Shown here one piece after another: positions 35,827 to 44,428 of a stretch of 64,000 nucleotides of DNA. The notes beneath the pieces are model-generated. The model did not search any database. It was not told where the DNA came from and saw nothing but the letters and a program-made list of their open reading frames with translations. Made by a program: the position numbers and the translations under genes. Source of the DNA: Rhodobacterales bacterium (GTDB lineage Bacteria > Pseudomonadota > Alphaproteobacteria > Rhodobacterales > Rhodobacteraceae); contig JAPLPE010000024.1 in NCBI GenBank assembly GCA_026400355.1, positions 58,037-122,036 of the forward strand. Direction: 5' to 3'. The stretch's first letter is position 1. Every line of letters begins with the position of its first letter.

Positions 35827-36939
35827 TCAAGTCAACTCCGCCCTGATCTCAGTCCCGTGCTCATCCAACCCCGGCACCCGCAGGTCCGGCTGGCCCGGCT
35901 CGTCGGCAAACCGAATCGGGTTCCCGATATGCAGGTTCCCCTCGTCATCCCGCAGAAGCATCCCCCGCGCCGCCACCTGCGGCTGATGCCACGCCTCGTG
36001 CAGGTCCAGCACCGGGGCAAAGCACACGTCCTTGTCGGCAAACCACGCGTCCCAGTCCGTTCGCGTCCGCGTCCGGAACACCGCCGCCAGCGCCTCCTTG
36101 ACGGGCAACTGCCCCTTGCCCGGCGGTCCCTCTGCGGCCGGGATCAGTCCGCCAAGGTCCAGCGCTGTCAGCAGGTTGCGTACAAACTTGTGCTCCACCC
36201 CGCCCAGCGTGATGAACTTCCCGTCCGCCGTCTCGTAGATGGAAAAGAACGCATAGCCGCCAAAGCTCCGCTCTTCCTTCACCCGGGGCGCGCGGTCCTC
36301 GGCAAAGACCGGACCCACCACATTCGGCAGCCATGCCATCGTCGCGTCCTGCATCGACATGTCGATCGCGTCGCCCAGACCGGTCTTTTCCCGGCGGTAA
36401 AGCGCCATCAGGATCGCCGACAACGCCGTGATCGACCCGAGTGCATCCGACACCGGCAGGTGTGGGTTCGTCGGTTTCCCGTCATTCCCAAGGTTCAGCG
36501 AAACGACCCCCGCCATCGCCTCGATCGACAGGTCATGCGCCGGCCGCCCCGATTCCGGTCCGGTCTGACCAAAGGCCGAGATCTGCGCATAGACGAGCCG
36601 AGGATTGATCGCCCGGCAGGCCGCAGGCCCGATGCCCAGACGGTCGGCCACGCCGGGCCGGAACGCCTCGACGACCACATCCGCCGTCTTCACCAGCTCA
36701 AGAAACACCGCGTGATCCGCAGGGTCCTTCATGTTCAGGACGATGCTTTTCTTCCCCCGGTGCGTGTTGCGGAACCAGGTACTGACACCACCCTGCCGGT
36801 ATCCCACATTCCGCACCGGCTCCCCCGTCGGGGGCTCCACCTTGATGACCTCGGCCCCATGATCGGCCATCATCTGCGTAAGCCATGGTCCCGGCAGAAA
36901 CAGTGACAGGTCGATCACCCGCAACCCGTCAAGCTTCAT
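35827..36939 (-). CDS. CaiB/BaiF family CoA transferase (distal copy)
   Basis: A 370-residue family III CoA transferase, which moves CoA between carboxylic acids through an aspartyl intermediate and forms interlocked dimers. Family signs are LRVIDLSLFLPGPWLTQMMADHGAEVIKVEPP at the N-terminus (split here over residues 5-36), GKKSIVLNMKDP, and the aspartate-bearing GDAIDMSMQDA segment. It is the last gene of the long minus-strand operon and overlaps the other CaiB/BaiF gene by 4 bases. Two adjacent members often act on different steps or pair as heterodimers. Confidence 0.9.
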   Translation of the reverse strand: MKLDGLRVIDLSLFLPGPWLTQMMADHGAEVIKVEPPTGEPVRNVGYRQGGVSTWFRNTHRGKKSIVLNMKDPADHAVFLELVKTADVVVEAFRPGVADRLGIGPAACRAINPRLVYAQISAFGQTGPESGRPAHDLSIEAMAGVVSLNLGNDGKPTNPHLPVSDALGSITALSAILMALYRREKTGLGDAIDMSMQDATMAWLPNVVGPVFAEDRAPRVKEERSFGGYAFFSIYETADGKFITLGGVEHKFVRNLLTALDLGGLIPAAEGPPGKGQLPVKEALAAVFRTRTRTDWDAWFADKDVCFAPVLDLHEAWHQPQVAARGMLLRDDEGNLHIGNPIRFADEPGQPDLRVPGLDEHGTEIRAELT

Positions 36940-38132
36940 CCGATGATCCCCCTTGCCCGCAGGCCCGCAATCTCAGCCGCCTCCAATCCCGCCCCGGCCA
37001 GCACCGCATCCGTATCCGCGCCCAGCGCAGGCGCAGGCCGCGCCGTCGCCCGCTCCCCATCCACCCGGATAGGCGAAGACAAAGCCCGGAAGCCCGTCCG
37101 CGCCGGATGGTCAAGGCTCTGTATGCCCCCCGTTGCCGCCAGATAGGGATTGTCCAATGCCTGTGCAACCGTCAGCACTGGCGCCACAGGCACCTTTCCC
37201 GCCAGCCGCGCCATCCAATGCTGCGTAGGGTGCTCTTTCAGCGCACCATCCAACATCCCCGCCAGCACATTCCGGTTCCGGAAACGGTCGAGCGGCGTCG
37301 CAAACCGGGCATCGGTCACCAATTCCGGCATCCCCACCGCGGCACACAAAGCCTCCCAGAACTTCGGTAGCACGCACATGATGAACACATGCCCGTCCGC
37401 CGTCGGGAACACCTCGGTCGGCACCACCGCCGGATGCCCCGACCTTGGCCGCCGCAGCGTCTCGTCGCCCTCGTTCAAATACCACGTCGCGGGATAGCTC
37501 AGCTGATGCACCGCCACATCATAAAGCGTCACATCCACATCGCGCCCCTTGCCCGTCCGCGCCGCGCCAAAAAGAGCGGCGGTCAGCGCAAAGGCCGTGG
37601 TGATCCCGGTCAGGTAATCGACAATCGACAGGCCCATCCGCGTCGGCGGCCCGTCCGGCTCCCCGGTCAGGTGCAGAAACCCCGCCTCGGCCTGCATGAG
37701 GTAATCATAGGCGGGCCAGGCCGCCCGTTCCCCTGACCGGCCATAGCCCGACAGATGGACACAGACGAGCGACGGCTTCAGCCCGCCCAAAGCTGCGTAA
37801 TCCAGCCCGATCTTCCCCGGCTGATCGCCCCGCATATTGTTCATCACGGCGTCCGCCGTCACGGCCAGCCTGCGGAACACCGCCCGCCCCTCGTCGGTCC
37901 GCAGGTCCAGTGCCACCGACTTCTTCCCCAGATTGAAGGTCTGGAAGAACTGGCTGTCATTGGCCCCAAGATGATGCGGCCCCGATGCGCGCGACGAATC
38001 GCCCCCCTGCGGCGCCTCGATCTTGATGACCTCGGCCCCCATGTCGGCCAGATACATGCTGGCCCAGGGCCCCGCGCCGTATTGTTCGACGCTGACGATC
38101 CGTATCCCCGAAAGCGGCGGGTCTGCGATCAC
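36936..38132 (-). CDS. CaiB/BaiF family CoA transferase (proximal copy)
   Basis: A 398-residue family III CoA transferase with VSVEQYGAGPWASMYLADMG, AEVIKIEAPQGGDSSR, LGKKSVALDL and the aspartate segment GRDVDVTLYDVAVHQL. The frame is open further upstream, but the likely start is the GTG at 38132, which overlaps the acyl-CoA dehydrogenase stop as GTGA. Similarity to the family starts within a few residues of it. It would activate the organic acid that the co-encoded acyl-CoA dehydrogenase then oxidises. The CoA donor and acceptor are not evident. Confidence 0.88.
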   Translation of the reverse strand: MIADPPLSGIRIVSVEQYGAGPWASMYLADMGAEVIKIEAPQGGDSSRASGPHHLGANDSQFFQTFNLGKKSVALDLRTDEGRAVFRRLAVTADAVMNNMRGDQPGKIGLDYAALGGLKPSLVCVHLSGYGRSGERAAWPAYDYLMQAEAGFLHLTGEPDGPPTRMGLSIVDYLTGITTAFALTAALFGAARTGKGRDVDVTLYDVAVHQLSYPATWYLNEGDETLRRPRSGHPAVVPTEVFPTADGHVFIMCVLPKFWEALCAAVGMPELVTDARFATPLDRFRNRNVLAGMLDGALKEHPTQHWMARLAGKVPVAPVLTVAQALDNPYLAATGGIQSLDHPARTGFRALSSPIRVDGERATARPAPALGADTDAVLAGAGLEAAEIAGLRARGIIG

Positions 38133-39295
38133 GCCGGGTTCCGCTCGATCAGTTGCTTGGCGATGATCATGCGCTGGATCTCGTTCGTGCCCTCGCCGAT
38201 GCACATCAGCGGCGCGTCGCGGTAGTAGCGCTCGATATGGTATTCCTTGGAATAGCCATAGCCGCCATGAATCCGCATCGCCTCAAGGCTGTTCTCGACC
38301 GCCGCCTCGGATGCAAAATACTTCGCCATCCCGGCCTCCATGTCGCAGCGCTGGCCGCTGTCATAGGCGCGTGCCGCGTCATAGGTCAGAAGCCGCGCTG
38401 CCTGCAGCCGCGTCGCCATCTCGCCCAGTTTGAGCTGGATAGCCTGATGCTGCGCGATGGGCTTTCCAAAGGTCTTGCGGATCTGGGCATACTTCACGCT
38501 GTCCATCAGCGCTGCCGAGGCCAGCCCGCAACCCCGCGCCGCGATGTTGATCCGGCCAAGCTCCAGCCCGCCCAAGGCGGCCTGCATCCCGTGGCCTTCC
38601 TCACCGCCAAGAAGGTCATCCGCCGCAATCTTGTAATCCTCGAACACCAGTTCGGCGCTCTCGATCCCCTTGTAGCCCAGCTTTTCAAGCTTGCGCGACA
38701 CACGGAACCCGTCGCCCTTGCGGGCGATGAACATGCTCATTCCCTTGTGGCGCGGTTCGGCGTCAGGGTCGGTCTTGACCAACAGGGCAAAGCAGGTGCC
38801 GTGGATGCCGTTGGAAATCCACGTTTTGGTGCCGTTGATTGTATAGCCATTGCCATCCTTGACGGCCCGGGTGCGAATCGATTGCAGGTCGGTCCCCGCA
38901 TCCGGCTCGGTCAGGGCGAGACCACCCCGTATCTCGCCACTCGCGAACTTGGGCAGATAGAACGCCTTCTGCGCCTCGGTCCCGTTCCGGGCCACGCAAG
39001 CTGCCATGATCAAATGGGAATTGAAAATCCCCGTCAGCGACATCCAGACCGAAGCGATCGTTTCCACGATCCGCGCATAGGTCGTGGCCGACAGGCCCAG
39101 CCCGCCGTATTCTACCGGGATCGTGGCCCCGAACAGGCCCAGTTCCTTCATCTGTTCGACCATCTCGAACGGATATTCGTCCGCATGTTCCAGCCGCAGC
39201 ACATGCGGCCGCACATCGCGGTCCAACCATTTGTTGATGGTATCAAGGATCAGTGTGTCTTCTTCGGACAGGCCTTGGGTCGCGCCGCTGTTCAT
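38129..39295 (-). CDS. Acyl-CoA dehydrogenase
   Basis: A 388-residue flavoprotein that introduces an alpha,beta double bond in an acyl-CoA and passes electrons to ETF. Motifs are GGLALTEPDAGTD (FAD and substrate contact), NGTKTWISNG, the RKTFGKPIAQHQAIQ loop, the RIHGGYGYSKEY region and the catalytic-glutamate end GEGTNEIQRMIIAKQL. The start at 39295 (MNSGATQ) is supported by GAGGAGG 5 bases upstream. It lies between the MaoC hydratase and CoA-transferase genes, the order expected for CoA activation, desaturation and hydration. Chain length and branching of the substrate are unknown. Confidence 0.92.
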   Translation of the reverse strand: MNSGATQGLSEEDTLILDTINKWLDRDVRPHVLRLEHADEYPFEMVEQMKELGLFGATIPVEYGGLGLSATTYARIVETIASVWMSLTGIFNSHLIMAACVARNGTEAQKAFYLPKFASGEIRGGLALTEPDAGTDLQSIRTRAVKDGNGYTINGTKTWISNGIHGTCFALLVKTDPDAEPRHKGMSMFIARKGDGFRVSRKLEKLGYKGIESAELVFEDYKIAADDLLGGEEGHGMQAALGGLELGRINIAARGCGLASAALMDSVKYAQIRKTFGKPIAQHQAIQLKLGEMATRLQAARLLTYDAARAYDSGQRCDMEAGMAKYFASEAAVENSLEAMRIHGGYGYSKEYHIERYYRDAPLMCIGEGTNEIQRMIIAKQLIERNPA

Positions 39296-39305
39296 CGTGG
39301 CCTCC

Positions 39306-39818
39306 TCACTTCGGGTCATCGGGGGCATGGCCCCGCTTGGCGATCAGGATCGTGCGTTCGAAATCACAGACAAGCACGCCCGACTGGTTGAATCCCCGCG
39401 TCTTGACGGTGACAAGGCCCGCCGTTGGGCGCGATTTGCTTTCCCGCTTGCCCAGCACTTCGGATTCCGAGGTCAGCGTATCGCCCGCAAAGACGGGCGC
39501 CGTCATGCGGATATCGGTCCAGCCCATGTTCGCGATGGCCTTCTGGCTGACATCGCTCACGCTCATCCCCACAAGGATGGCGACGGTCAGGGGGCTGGCC
39601 ACGATGCAGCGGCCGAATTCTGAATTCTTGGCGTATTCCGCATCGAAATGAAGCGGATGGGTGTTCATCGTCAGCAGCGTGAACCACGTATTGTCGGTCT
39701 CGGTAATCGTCCGGCCCGGGCGGTGCTCATAGATGTCGCCCACCGTGAAATCCTCATAATAGCGGCCAAAGCTTTCGCGATAGCGGTTCGGGCCGACTTG
39801 GACTGAGGTTTGGACCAT
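39306..39818 (-). CDS. MaoC family acyl-CoA hydratase
   Basis: A 170-residue hot-dog fold hydratase that adds water to a 2-enoyl-CoA. The hydratase motif is visible as TDNTWFTLLTMNTHPLHFD, with the catalytic Asp/Asn-His arrangement, followed by EFGRCIVASPLTVAI. It resembles mesaconyl-CoA and itaconyl-CoA hydratases as much as long-chain ones. The start at 39818 (MVQTS) has AAAGAGA upstream; a longer frame overlaps the CitE gene. It follows the CitE-like lyase and precedes the acyl-CoA dehydrogenase in one operon, which supports a hydration step before carbon-carbon cleavage. Confidence 0.87.
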   Translation of the reverse strand: MVQTSVQVGPNRYRESFGRYYEDFTVGDIYEHRPGRTITETDNTWFTLLTMNTHPLHFDAEYAKNSEFGRCIVASPLTVAILVGMSVSDVSQKAIANMGWTDIRMTAPVFAGDTLTSESEVLGKRESKSRPTAGLVTVKTRGFNQSGVLVCDFERTILIAKRGHAPDDPK

Positions 39819-39846
39819 TCTCGATTCTCTTTGGCTTGAAAGGGTT

Positions 39847-40671
39847 TCAGACGCGGAAGGCAAGGATGCGCTGCATAGCGCGGATGACAGGTTTTTCGAT
39901 CAGCTTGCCGTCAAGCTCAGCCAGCCCGTTGGGGCTCGCCTCGTAAAGGGCGACGATCTTTTCGGCCCGGGCAATCTGCTCGGGCGTTGGGGTGTAGGCG
40001 GCCTTGATCGTGGCAACGTTGGCCGGGTGCAGGGCCGCCTTGCCCGTAAAGCCCAGCGTCAGCGCAGTCTCGGCTTCGGCCTTGACCACGGCGTCATCCC
40101 GGAAAGCAAGGCAAGGCACATCCAGAATGTCGATCCCGGCAAGCTTTGCTGCATGGACTAAGCGTGACCGGGGATAAAGCAGCGGCTCGTGGGCCACGGG
40201 CACGCCCATTTCGGAACTGAAATCGACGGCGCCGAACAGGGCAAAGGTAATGCGCGGGCTCGCGGCCATGATGGCGCGGGCGTTTTCCAGCCCTTCAGCA
40301 GATTCGATCAGGACAGAGAGCGAAAGGGGAAGCGCGGCCTCTGTCAGGAGGTCATCCACGAGGCGCACCTCGTCCGCCGTGGCGACCTTGGGCAGCATGA
40401 TCGTGCCGCCTGCAGGCCGCGCGGCGATCACCGCCAGCATGTCGCGCAGGCCGTCTGCCGAACGGATCGAGTTGATCCGCAAAACCCGTTCGGCCCCCGG
40501 CGCATTGGTCAGGAACGGCACGGCCAGCGCTCGGGCCGATTCCTTCTCGGACGAGGGGATCGCATCCTCAAGGTCGATGCAGACGATATCGGCCCCGGTC
40601 GCCAGCGCCTTCTCCTGAAGGGCCGGGCGGTTGGCAGGCGCAAAAAGAAGAGTGCGGCGGGGGCGGATCAT
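39847..40671 (-). CDS. CitE-like CoA-ester lyase (HpcH/HpaI family)
   Basis: A 274-residue TIM-barrel lyase of the CitE/malyl-CoA lyase family, cleaving 3-hydroxyacyl-CoA esters to acetyl- or propionyl-CoA plus an oxo acid with Mg2+. Seen are RTLLFAPANRP at the start, the acid cluster VCIDLEDAIPSSEKE, arginine in RVLRINS, the metal ligand in VLIESAEGLENA and the GAVDFSSEMG loop. It overlaps the MmgE/PrpD gene by 4 bases. With the dehydrogenase and hydratase it completes a cleavage route such as that for methylmalyl-, citramalyl- or malyl-CoA; which ester applies is not visible. Confidence 0.88.
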   Translation of the reverse strand: MIRPRRTLLFAPANRPALQEKALATGADIVCIDLEDAIPSSEKESARALAVPFLTNAPGAERVLRINSIRSADGLRDMLAVIAARPAGGTIMLPKVATADEVRLVDDLLTEAALPLSLSVLIESAEGLENARAIMAASPRITFALFGAVDFSSEMGVPVAHEPLLYPRSRLVHAAKLAGIDILDVPCLAFRDDAVVKAEAETALTLGFTGKAALHPANVATIKAAYTPTPEQIARAEKIVALYEASPNGLAELDGKLIEKPVIRAMQRILAFRV

Positions 40672-42050
40672 GCCGCGTTTCCAAGGGTCAGGCGCGCCAG
40701 CCCCGCGATATCTTCCATCGCCTCGATCCGAGCGATGGTGTTGATCAGCACAGCGGCACGGGGCGCGGGCAGGGCGATGCGGCCATAGCTGGCGCAGCGA
40801 CGGAACTTCTCCTCGTTCTGCGCTGCGGTCAATGGCACGGCGGGGTGGCCAAAGACATGGGGCAGATGCACCGTGTGCACACCCCCCGAGGCCAGCTTCA
40901 CGCTGATCGTCTGCGGGTCAAGCGCGTTCTGATCCGGGTTCGCATCCAGCACCACATCCACCAGTCCCGCATAGCGATGCGTGCGCGGATCAGTCAGCGC
41001 TGCGCCCCGGAAATGCGGGACGTCCACAGTGCCATTGGCCAGGAATGTCCCCGCGACGAACCGCAGGCAAAGCTTGGCATAATTCGCCTCGGGCGCCGGA
41101 ATGTCGGGCCGCCCGACAAGACGATGCACAAGCGGCGGCACCTCGGCCCGGATCGCGGTGATCTCGTCGGGCGCAAAGCCATGTTCCTGCATCAGCCGGT
41201 TCAGCCCGTCCACAACCCCGTGCGTGAGCCGCCCCGAAGGATAGGGTTTGTGCGACATCGCATTGATCTGCCAGTCCCGCCCCAGCGTCGGCAGAATGCT
41301 GTCGATGTCATGGTTGTCCATCTCGAACAGCCGGAAATAACCGTACTGCCCCGTCAGGATATCATGCGGCCCGCGGAACCCGGCGCGGGCAAGGTCGGTC
41401 GACACGATCGCCGCCCGCGCATTGAACCCTACCTGCATCCCCAGCATGGGCGAGCCTTCGACATGCGGCTGCAAAGTCCCGCTGATCTGCGAATACTGCG
41501 CGCCGAGCGCATCCTTGGTCTGCCGTTCGTCAAAGCCTGCCAGATGCGCAATGACGGCGACTGCGCCAAAACCACCGGCCGTGGCGGGACGGAAGAACCG
41601 GATCGGCGCATCGGTCACGATACCGAGCATCGTGGACACATCCACCCCCACTGCCAGCGCGGTGATCAGATCACGGCCACTGACTGCCCGCCCCTTTCCC
41701 GTCTCCCGCTCGGCCCAGGCCAGAACAGCCGACAGGATCGTTGCCATCGGATGCAGCACCGCGCCTTCGTGGACGCAGTCGAACTCCAGACAGTGGATCT
41801 GATAGGCATTCACGATCGCCGCCGATTGCGCCGACATGCGTTCCCCGGTCAGCCAGACCGTCGCCTCGGGCGCATCGCCCCAGCTTTTCGCGAGCGTGAT
41901 CAGGTCCGTCACCTGCGCACCGGACGACCCGGCAATGCCCACGCCCAATGTGTCGAGGAGGAACGTCTTCACATTCGCCACCGCGGAGGCGGGCAGGTCC
42001 GTGAAACGGGTCTGGACGATATGGGTGGCGATGCGGTCGACGGGGTTCAT
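40668..42050 (-). CDS. MmgE/PrpD family protein (second copy)
   Basis: A 460-residue MmgE/PrpD family protein (2-methylcitrate dehydratase and cis-aconitate decarboxylase relatives). It shows LDTLGVGIAGSSG, AYQIHCLEFDCVHEGAVLHP, FGAVAVIAHLAG and the SHKPYPSGRLTHGVVDGL block, which matches the family better than the first copy at 32337-33674. It overlaps the CitE-like gene by 4 bases. Start choice is uncertain between ATG 42050 (GGA 9 bases upstream) and ATG 42059; the first has better spacing. The gene follows a dispersed intergenic repeat, which separates it from the deacetylase gene. Confidence 0.85.
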   Translation of the reverse strand: MNPVDRIATHIVQTRFTDLPASAVANVKTFLLDTLGVGIAGSSGAQVTDLITLAKSWGDAPEATVWLTGERMSAQSAAIVNAYQIHCLEFDCVHEGAVLHPMATILSAVLAWAERETGKGRAVSGRDLITALAVGVDVSTMLGIVTDAPIRFFRPATAGGFGAVAVIAHLAGFDERQTKDALGAQYSQISGTLQPHVEGSPMLGMQVGFNARAAIVSTDLARAGFRGPHDILTGQYGYFRLFEMDNHDIDSILPTLGRDWQINAMSHKPYPSGRLTHGVVDGLNRLMQEHGFAPDEITAIRAEVPPLVHRLVGRPDIPAPEANYAKLCLRFVAGTFLANGTVDVPHFRGAALTDPRTHRYAGLVDVVLDANPDQNALDPQTISVKLASGGVHTVHLPHVFGHPAVPLTAAQNEEKFRRCASYGRIALPAPRAAVLINTIARIEAMEDIAGLARLTLGNAA

Positions 42051-42085
42051 GGACGGCATTCCGGTGTGCTGAGTTCGACCGGGTA

Positions 42086-42144
42086 GGGGGGCGCTGCCCC
42101 CCGGTTGCGCCTTTCCCCGAGGTATCTGGACAACAAAGAAACAT
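42086..42144 (-). repeat. Dispersed TTTCTTTG element, copy 2 (full length)
   Basis: On the minus strand it reads ATGTTTCTTTGTTGTCC, AGATACCTCGGGG, then GGCGCAACC and the hairpin GGGGGGC-AGC-GCCCCCC. It matches copy 49923-49981 over almost its whole length. It sits between co-directional genes of one operon. Confidence 0.7.
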
Positions 42145-42162
42145 GAAGGCAGGAAAGAAGAA

Positions 42163-43041
42163 TCATGGCGCGGTCCCTTCCGGGGCGGGGACGGCAGAGG
42201 CAAAGGCCTGCGCGATTTCAAGGCGCGAGGCGCACCAGACGTCAGGCTGCGCCTGAACATAGGTGATTAGTTTTTCCAGCGCGCCGATCCGGCCCGGGCG
42301 GCCCATGATGCGCAGATGCAGGCCGAGAGACATCATCACCGGGCGGTCGGCCCCTTCGGCATATAGCCGGTCAAAGGTGTCCACCGCATAGTCGAGCCAT
42401 TGCGGCGGGGTAAAGCCTGGGTCGAGCCAGAACTTCATGTCATTGGTGTCAAGCGCATAGGGCACAATGACCATTGCCTTGGGCCCATGCGTTGTCTCGA
42501 CCGAGGTCCAGCGCGGCACGTCATCCGAGAAGTCGTCCATGTGGTAAAGAAACCCCGCCTCGGCCAGAAGCCTGCGGGTGCGGTCGGTATGGAGATAGCG
42601 CGAGAGCCAGCCGTAGGGCCGGGTGCCGGTGGTGGTCTGGATTGACTGGACAGCGCGGGCGATGAATTCGGTCTCGCGCTCCTCGTTGTAGGAAAACTGG
42701 TGGACCCAGCGCCAGCCATGCGAGCAGGTCTCGTGCCCGCCGTCGACAATCATCTGCGCGACATGTGGCGCGATCTCAAGCGACTGGGCGGCGGCGGTGA
42801 CGGTTGCCCGGATGCCAACCTTGGCGAAGGCACCAAAGACACGCGGTGCCCCGGCGCGCAGCCCGTATTCGTAGTTCGATTCATTGGCATAGTTACGGAT
42901 GGGGATCTTGAGAGAAACGCCAAGCTCATCCACAGGCTCCGGCCCCTTGTCGCCGCGCGCGACAGACATTTCCGAGCCTTCTTCGACATTGATGACGAAG
43001 GACATGGCAAGACGCGCGCGGTTTGGCCAAGCAAAAGTCAA
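42163..43041 (-). CDS. Polysaccharide-deacetylase-fold hydrolase (PuuE/allantoinase-like)
   Basis: A 292-residue NodB-fold protein. The opening TFAWPNRARLAMSFVINVEEGSE and the later NYANESNYEYGLRAG, HETCSHGWRWVHQ and GWLSRYLHTDRTRRLL segments match the PuuE-like group that includes metal-independent allantoinases and peptidoglycan-type deacetylases. It would hydrolyse an amide bond in a small molecule in the cytosol, as there is no signal peptide. The start is a TTG overlapping the SDR stop as TTGA; GGGAGGAA 7 bases upstream supports it. The substrate is not evident. Confidence 0.82.
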   Translation of the reverse strand: MTFAWPNRARLAMSFVINVEEGSEMSVARGDKGPEPVDELGVSLKIPIRNYANESNYEYGLRAGAPRVFGAFAKVGIRATVTAAAQSLEIAPHVAQMIVDGGHETCSHGWRWVHQFSYNEERETEFIARAVQSIQTTTGTRPYGWLSRYLHTDRTRRLLAEAGFLYHMDDFSDDVPRWTSVETTHGPKAMVIVPYALDTNDMKFWLDPGFTPPQWLDYAVDTFDRLYAEGADRPVMMSLGLHLRIMGRPGRIGALEKLITYVQAQPDVWCASRLEIAQAFASAVPAPEGTAP

Positions 43042-43874
43042 TGGTATTCCTCCCCGCCAGAGACGTTCATCGCCTCGGCGGTGACATAGGATGCGTCATC
43101 GGAACAGAGGAAGGCCACGGCGGCAGCTGTATCTCCGGGCAGGCCGGTGCGGCCGAGAGGGATGCGCTTCGTCATGCCGTCAAGATACTGGTCGAGCGTT
43201 TCGCCCCGCGCCTTGGACATGAAGTCGTTCTGCCATGCGCCCAGACCCGTCGTCACATGGTTGGGGCAGACGGCGTTGACCGTTATCCCGTCCGGGGCGA
43301 GCTCCATCGCGGCGGCGCGGGTAAAGCCGATCAGCCCGTGTTTCGATGCCGTATAGGCCGTTGCAAATGCAAAGCCGGATTTTCCGGCCTGGCTCGCGAT
43401 ATTGACCACCCGGCCACCCTTGCCCGCGCGGATCATCACCTGTGCCGCATGTTTCGTCAGCAGCATCGGTGCGCGCAGGTTGACACCCAAGACGGCATCC
43501 AGTTGCACCGGGTCCGTCTCGACCAGAGCCCCGAAGAGATACCCGATTCCGGCGTTGTTCACGAGGATATCAAGCCCACGAAAGGCCGCCTCGGTCGCCG
43601 CGACGATCCCGACAATCGCACCTTCGTCCAGCAGATCGCCCGTGACCGTCTCCACCCGCGCGCCAGAGGAGGCCCGTATCGCAGCGGCGGTTTGTTCCAG
43701 ATCGCTGGCCACGCCCACGCCATGCGCCGGGGCCAGATCGCCCGCAATCGCCCCCCGGTCATGGATCATCACCGACGCCCCTTCAACGGCCAGCCGCATC
43801 GCAATCGCCTGACCCAGCCCCCTCGGCCGCCCCGCGCCCGTGACCAGCGCCACTTTACCAGTCAAGCGCCCCAT
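43038..43874 (-). CDS. SDR family oxidoreductase
   Basis: A 278-residue short-chain dehydrogenase/reductase. The cofactor motif VTGAGRPRGLGQAI has an extra two residues between the glycines, as in the peroxisomal MFE-type subgroup. NNAG, the serine in VVNIASQAG and the catalytic YTASK are present, and the end AEAMNVSGGEE is typical. It would interconvert an alcohol and a ketone with NAD(P). It overlaps the deacetylase gene downstream (TTGA) and touches the HapK-like gene upstream by one base. A second SDR occurs at 52013. Confidence 0.9.
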   Translation of the reverse strand: MGRLTGKVALVTGAGRPRGLGQAIAMRLAVEGASVMIHDRGAIAGDLAPAHGVGVASDLEQTAAAIRASSGARVETVTGDLLDEGAIVGIVAATEAAFRGLDILVNNAGIGYLFGALVETDPVQLDAVLGVNLRAPMLLTKHAAQVMIRAGKGGRVVNIASQAGKSGFAFATAYTASKHGLIGFTRAAAMELAPDGITVNAVCPNHVTTGLGAWQNDFMSKARGETLDQYLDGMTKRIPLGRTGLPGDTAAAVAFLCSDDASYVTAEAMNVSGGEEYH

Positions 43875-44185
43875 TACGCCCCCACGTCGCGGGTCATGAT
43901 GAAGGTCGGATTGTCGGCGTAGGTCTGGAACTCGGCCGCGATCGCCTGCATCGTGGCGGTGGCGACATCCTTGCCGAACTGGTCCATGTCAGCCACGTCG
44001 ATCACCTCGACATACTGATAGGGCGGCTTTGCCTCCGACATGAGCAACCCGGTCGCCGCAGCCACATCAAACCCTGAAATGGACGCAAGGCCCCGCACGG
44101 TAGGAATGTCGCGGGAGCGCGCCCAGTCCTCATAGACAGCCGGTCCGACGCCGGGGCGCAGGTTGAACAGTACGATGATCCGCAT
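43874..44185 (-). CDS. REDY-like HapK family small protein
   Basis: A 103-residue protein matching the REDY-like/HapK group of dimeric alpha-beta barrel proteins (EthD-like). Landmarks are an N-terminal MRIIVLFNLRPGV strand, YEDWARSRDIPTVRGL, and YQYVEVIDVADMDQFGKDV. Members occur beside catabolic and pigment genes, and some dimeric alpha-beta barrels act as small monooxygenases or isomerases, but no activity is known for this group. It is the first gene of the long minus-strand operon, and a perfect palindromic operator lies 69 bases upstream. Confidence 0.78.
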   Translation of the reverse strand: MRIIVLFNLRPGVGPAVYEDWARSRDIPTVRGLASISGFDVAAATGLLMSEAKPPYQYVEVIDVADMDQFGKDVATATMQAIAAEFQTYADNPTFIMTRDVGA

Positions 44186-44253
44186 GAAAGACCCTCCCGC
44201 ACAGGCCGCCGTTCACGAACAGCCCAAGGACAGGGCGTTCCAAGGCTCCGGCA

Positions 44254-44269
44254 ATTTGTCCGGACAAAT
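44254..44269. promoter_or_regulatory. Palindromic operator, copy 2 (perfect)
   Basis: ATTTGTCC-GGACAAAT is a perfect 16-base palindrome 69 bases upstream of the minus-strand operon start (44185). It is identical to copy 44377-44392 and lies in the same divergent control region. Confidence 0.82.
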
Positions 44270-44376
44270 CTGGATCATTCGGCGCGGCTGTCAACCTCTT
44301 TTTCTGTGGGCACAGGGGGCGCTTTTTGGCAGGAGGCCGCGAAATAAGCTTGACAGACCCTTGGCCGTGATGCGTG

Positions 44377-44392
44377 ATTTGTCCGGACAAAT
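44377..44392. promoter_or_regulatory. Palindromic operator, copy 3 (perfect), overlapping a promoter
   Basis: ATTTGTCC-GGACAAAT is perfect and centred about 45 bases before the ABC transporter start. A TTGACA box (44350-44355) upstream puts the operator across the likely -10 and start region, which suggests repression of the importer operon when no inducer is present. The promoter call is consensus-based. Confidence 0.82.
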
Positions 44393-44428
44393 CCAAGAAC
44401 AAGTCTGCAAACGACAGGAGGTGGCGGA

